A stretch of 33,398 bases of DNA from Candidatus Babelota bacterium (GTDB lineage Bacteria; Babelota; Babeliae; Babelales; Babelaceae), in NCBI GenBank assembly GCA_013815795.1, contig JACDFK010000002.1, positions 17,456 to 50,853 of the forward strand, given 5' to 3'. The translations under genes were made by a program, and so were the position numbers. Numbering within the stretch: the stretch's first letter is position 1; every line of letters begins with the position of its first letter. A model generated the notes under the pieces. The model saw only the letters and a program-made list of their open reading frames with translations. It was not told the origin of the DNA and ran no database searches. Positions 29,998-33,398 of the stretch are shown one piece after another.

Positions 29998-30396
29998 TGT
30001 GCTAGCTTTGTTTTAAGGGTTGAATTTTAAAAAAAATTACCACAATGGGCTTTTTTTGTAACTTCCTTATCCAAAACTTACGTTAAATATATAAAATAAT
30101 ATTTAATAAAATTGACTATTTAAATATAATTATGACATAATTAATAAGGTAATTACATTAAAGCTCATTAAATTATATTGAAAATAAAATGGACCTAAAA
30201 CAGTATCTCACAAAAATAGCTTACTAAAACGAGATATTTTCCTAAGAACATACATGTATATAAAAGGGTTTCTTTTTAAAAACGAGTCCTTGAGCGCCTT
30301 TTTATTCTCTGTAAGTTGAGATGTTATTAAAAAGAAGAGCTCCTGTTTACTAAAGCGCACACATATATTTTTTACCCCTTTACAATAAGGAATACT

Positions 30397-31392
30397 ATGA
30401 AAAACGTAGTACGATCGACCAGTTTAATAATTTCAGCTTTTTTAGCCGCCGTTATGGTACAGGTGCCTATCGCGGCGATGGAGATGCCGCAATTAACATT
30501 TACCAACCGCTCTGGCAAATCTCTCACGATAGATTATACAAAAGCAAGCAATCAGCCTGGAACCAAAAATCTTGAAAGAGACAAAAAAACCACTCTTGTA
30601 CAGCACCCTTCGAATAGTATTAAGGATATGCTTATTAAAGCTTCAGGTGACTCCTCCATCGAGCCAGTCGAATTAGCTGCTATAGATGCTCTTAAGCTCA
30701 TAGAGTTTCCTACCTCGACGATCACCGTAACGTTAAATCCTCAAAGAAAGTTGGAGTATACCATTACTACTCCCGGCGAAAAAGCGCCCCTTGAAATTGG
30801 AATGCGTGAGTTCAATAAGGAAGAAAAAGCTCAACCTTTTGATCTTACGCAACGAAAGAGTACCTTAGAAGAAAAAGTTCGACCTGTGGCTACACTACGA
30901 CAAGAAGCTCTCGATAATAGTTCTTCTGGTAAGATAGTCTGGGAAAAAGCTTCTAAAAAAGAGAACTCCCCGATTATGCTTAGAGTGAAAGAAGGATTCA
31001 CGCCTGTCACACCTACAGAGGATGTGAACATTACAAAAATTGTAAATAGATCAAAAAAGGACGTTACTATAGTCCCTTCTGCTGATATACTGAGCTTTGC
31101 AATACAGGGTAGAACCAACATAGAAGAAATAAGCGGTGGAAGAACCTTCTTGATCGGTTCCGAATGGCCTACTCCTAACTACAATCTTTTATCGCTCGGA
31201 AAAGGACCGGTCAATCTCAAGGTAACACACGCTAATTCAAAAATATTCATTATGATAGGAAAAACGATAATTCATGAATTATCACAAAATGCCCTCGATG
31301 ACATACTCAGAAAACTAGGAAATAACGTTATGTTGACGGTAGAGGACGATGGTACTTTATCTTTTGAAACAGATCATAAAGCTACTAAATAA
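30397..31392 (+). CDS. Secreted hypothetical protein, possibly two related domains
   Basis: 331 aa: signal peptide MKNVVRSTSLIISAFLAAVMVQVPIAAMEM preceded by aataaggaatact. Confidence 0.78.
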   Translation: MKNVVRSTSLIISAFLAAVMVQVPIAAMEMPQLTFTNRSGKSLTIDYTKASNQPGTKNLERDKKTTLVQHPSNSIKDMLIKASGDSSIEPVELAAIDALKLIEFPTSTITVTLNPQRKLEYTITTPGEKAPLEIGMREFNKEEKAQPFDLTQRKSTLEEKVRPVATLRQEALDNSSSGKIVWEKASKKENSPIMLRVKEGFTPVTPTEDVNITKIVNRSKKDVTIVPSADILSFAIQGRTNIEEISGGRTFLIGSEWPTPNYNLLSLGKGPVNLKVTHANSKIFIMIGKTIIHELSQNALDDILRKLGNNVMLTVEDDGTLSFETDHKATK

Positions 31393-31408
31393 GCCAAAGT
31401 TCCTTATT

Positions 31409-31475
31409 TAAGAAATGAGGGAGATAGAATAGTGCGTATAGTGTGCGCAGCATTACTCTATTCTCCTTATTTCTT
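31409..31475. terminator. Imperfect long hairpin between convergent genes (possible bidirectional terminator)
   Basis: AAGAAATGAGGGAGATAGAATAGT pairs imperfectly with ACTCTATTCTCCTTATTTCTT; located between convergent stops at 31392 and 31501. Confidence 0.45.
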
Positions 31476-31500
31476 TTATTAACCGACACTACAATCGCTC

Positions 31501-32466
31501 TTACATAAGTAAGCTATAAAAATCTTCTCGTTTTAAAGAGCTGGTTGTTTTAACTCCTGGTGAAAAATCCCCAGAACCACATTCTGCTTTCGCATCCAAA
31601 GTCCCCATTATTTCTGATTGAACATAGAGACTATGCTTCGCTCCTGTGAGTAACACTACCTTGTTTTCAGATGAAATAGAGATCACACGATGAAAAGCAT
31701 ATAAATCGATAATACACGAAAATAGTTGATGGATTATTTTCCCTAACTTTTCGAGATAAGAAGGTATGCCGTCTGAAGAAAATCTATCAAGTACTCCTAT
31801 GAAATTCTCATGTAAAGGAACTGCGTGAGTACTTATCTCCTGTAACATTCCATTATAGATATACTCTATAATTTCCATTTTATCTTGATGGATTGCTTTT
31901 ACCTTATCTGACGATGACACATATACGTTATTCAGGTGAGACATAATGCGCTCATATTCATCTAACACATCATAGAGTGTAACCGACTCATGATAAAAAG
32001 TATGAGTAGCTGAAGGACGGTAATTGAACGAAGCCGTGCCCATCCTATTATAGTCTCCTATTACATCGCTCAGGGCCGCTGAAGCAGCCCGTTGTTCTAT
32101 ATTTTCAACAACAATATAAGCAAGTGGCTCTTCTTGAGCCAACTTTTTTACTAATGAGGTCATTATGCTTTCGTGCCCATTAGATTCAGGACACTGTTCT
32201 AATAAAATATGAAGAGGCTTAGTCTGTGTATCAAAATACTTTTCAAGGATGCAGGCACTGTATGAATAGCGCTTAAGGACCTGTATAAAATCCTCTACCT
32301 CTTCTTCTTCTCGCTCTCTAAAAGCATTTAAATTGTGAGCATCAAAAAAGAGTATCACCTCTTTATCATCAAGTTTCCACTTTGAGCCTTCAACTACAAC
32401 TCCCTGTATAAGATGCGGTGTAATAAGTGAAGTCATTATCAGTGAAAAAAGAGAAAACTTAGTCAT
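31501..32466 (-). CDS. Secreted hypothetical protein, tandem copy A (possible TraB/TIKI/ChaN-like fold)
   Basis: Start trimmed from 32526 to MTKFSLFSLIMTSLITPHLIQGVVVEG (signal peptide, AGGGAG RBS). VILFFDAHN, HILLEQCPES, VVLLTGAKHSLYVQSEI. Confidence 0.78.
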   Translation of the reverse strand: MTKFSLFSLIMTSLITPHLIQGVVVEGSKWKLDDKEVILFFDAHNLNAFREREEEEVEDFIQVLKRYSYSACILEKYFDTQTKPLHILLEQCPESNGHESIMTSLVKKLAQEEPLAYIVVENIEQRAASAALSDVIGDYNRMGTASFNYRPSATHTFYHESVTLYDVLDEYERIMSHLNNVYVSSSDKVKAIHQDKMEIIEYIYNGMLQEISTHAVPLHENFIGVLDRFSSDGIPSYLEKLGKIIHQLFSCIIDLYAFHRVISISSENKVVLLTGAKHSLYVQSEIMGTLDAKAECGSGDFSPGVKTTSSLKREDFYSLLM

Positions 32467-32574
32467 GGAGTTACTCCCTTTATAGATTTTTATTATTTTA
32501 CTTCTTTTCATAAAACAAGTTAGCACTGTGCTTTTTCATACCAAGGATCTCTTTTACAAGCTCTATACGGTGTT

Positions 32575-33398
32575 TTACATAAGTAAGCTATAAAAATCTT
32601 CTCGTTTTAAAGAACTGGTTGTTTTAACTCCAGGTTCAAAATTTCCACAACTACACTCTACTTCCGCATCTAATTGTCCCATTATCCTAGATTGAACATA
32701 AAGGCTATGCTTCGCTCCTGCTAGTAACACTATTTTCCTTTCTGATGAAATAGATAGTACACGATGAAACGCGTATAAATCGATAATACGGGAAAAGAGC
32801 TGATGGATTATTTTTCCTAACTTTTCAAAATAAGGAGGAATGCCATCTGAAGAAAATCTATCAAGTACTCCTATGAAATTCTCATGTAAAGGAACTGCAT
32901 GAGTACTTATCTCCTGTAACATTCCATTATAGATGTACTCTATAATTTCCATTTTATCTTCATGAATAGCCTTTACTTTATCTGAGGAAAGCACATAAGC
33001 GTTATTTAGATGAGACATAATACGCTCATATTCATCTAACACATCATAGAGTGTGACCGACTCATGATAAAAAGTATTAGTAGCTGAAGGACGGTAATTG
33101 AACGAAGCCGTGCCTATCCTATCATAGTCTCCTATTACATCGCTCAGGGCCCCTGAAGCAGCCCGTTGTTCTATATTTTCAACAACAATATAAGCAAGTG
33201 GCTCTTCTTGAGCTAACTTTTTTACTAATGAGGTCATTATGCTTTCGTGCCCATTAGATTCAGGACACTGTTCTAATAAAATATGAAGAGGCTTAGTCTG
33301 TGTATCAAAATACTTTTCAAGAATACAGGCACTATACGAATAGCGCTTAAGAATCTGTATAAAATCATCTACCTCTTCTTCTTCTCGCTCTCTAAAAG
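32575..33398 (-). CDS. Secreted hypothetical protein, tandem copy B, 5' end outside the window
   Basis: Frame of the listed 220-aa ORF stays open to the window edge and matches copy A; about 90% aa identity over 220 aa (22 differences counted by eye). Confidence 0.8.
   Translation of the reverse strand, partial: FREREEEEVDDFIQILKRYSYSACILEKYFDTQTKPLHILLEQCPESNGHESIMTSLVKKLAQEEPLAYIVVENIEQRAASGALSDVIGDYDRIGTASFNYRPSATNTFYHESVTLYDVLDEYERIMSHLNNAYVLSSDKVKAIHEDKMEIIEYIYNGMLQEISTHAVPLHENFIGVLDRFSSDGIPPYFEKLGKIIHQLFSRIIDLYAFHRVLSISSERKIVLLAGAKHSLYVQSRIMGQLDAEVECSCGNFEPGVKTTSSLKREDFYSLLM

Larger units (their letters stand above)
31501..33398. repeat. Tandem direct duplication, period 1074 nt, ungapped over visible copies (31501..32324 vs 32575..33398)
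   Basis: Landmarks offset by exactly 1074 nt at both ends: aagtaagct at 31507/32581; cattatgctttcgtgcccat at 32161/33235. Confidence 0.9.

Overview
The window looks like a gene-sparse, AT-rich bacterial chromosome segment using the standard genetic code. Housekeeping genes alternate with secreted lineage-specific families, an architecture reminiscent of host-dependent bacteria such as Candidatus Dependentiae/TM6 (taxonomy is inference only). Recognisable housekeeping or conserved genes are: lnt-like (partial), an SNF2 helicase plus SWIM-protein pair, a DEAD-box helicase, leuS, transaldolase, a short proS, smpB, a DUF2062 gene, tsaD, rho, secF, rpmA, rpsA (six S1 domains) and ndk. Accessory content: (i) a signal-peptide-bearing D-amino-acid-oxidase-like flavoprotein whose C-terminal DAO motifs precede the GxGxxG motif, i.e. 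circularly permuted, and which is split by a frameshift; (ii) four tandem secreted helical paralogs; (iii) two Thr/Gly/Ser-rich secreted repeat proteins with 150-nt and 60-nt tandem repeats; (iv) a secreted DXD glycosyltransferase resembling GT32/clostridial toxin catalytic domains; (v) an IS982-like transposase pseudogene with three in-frame stops in one frame; (vi) a tandem, ~90% identical pair of secreted proteins with possible TraB/TIKI-type motifs. No tRNA, rRNA or CRISPR was recognised. No single complete novel system is demonstrated. The best candidates for new biology are the permuted secreted oxidase and the expanded secreted families.
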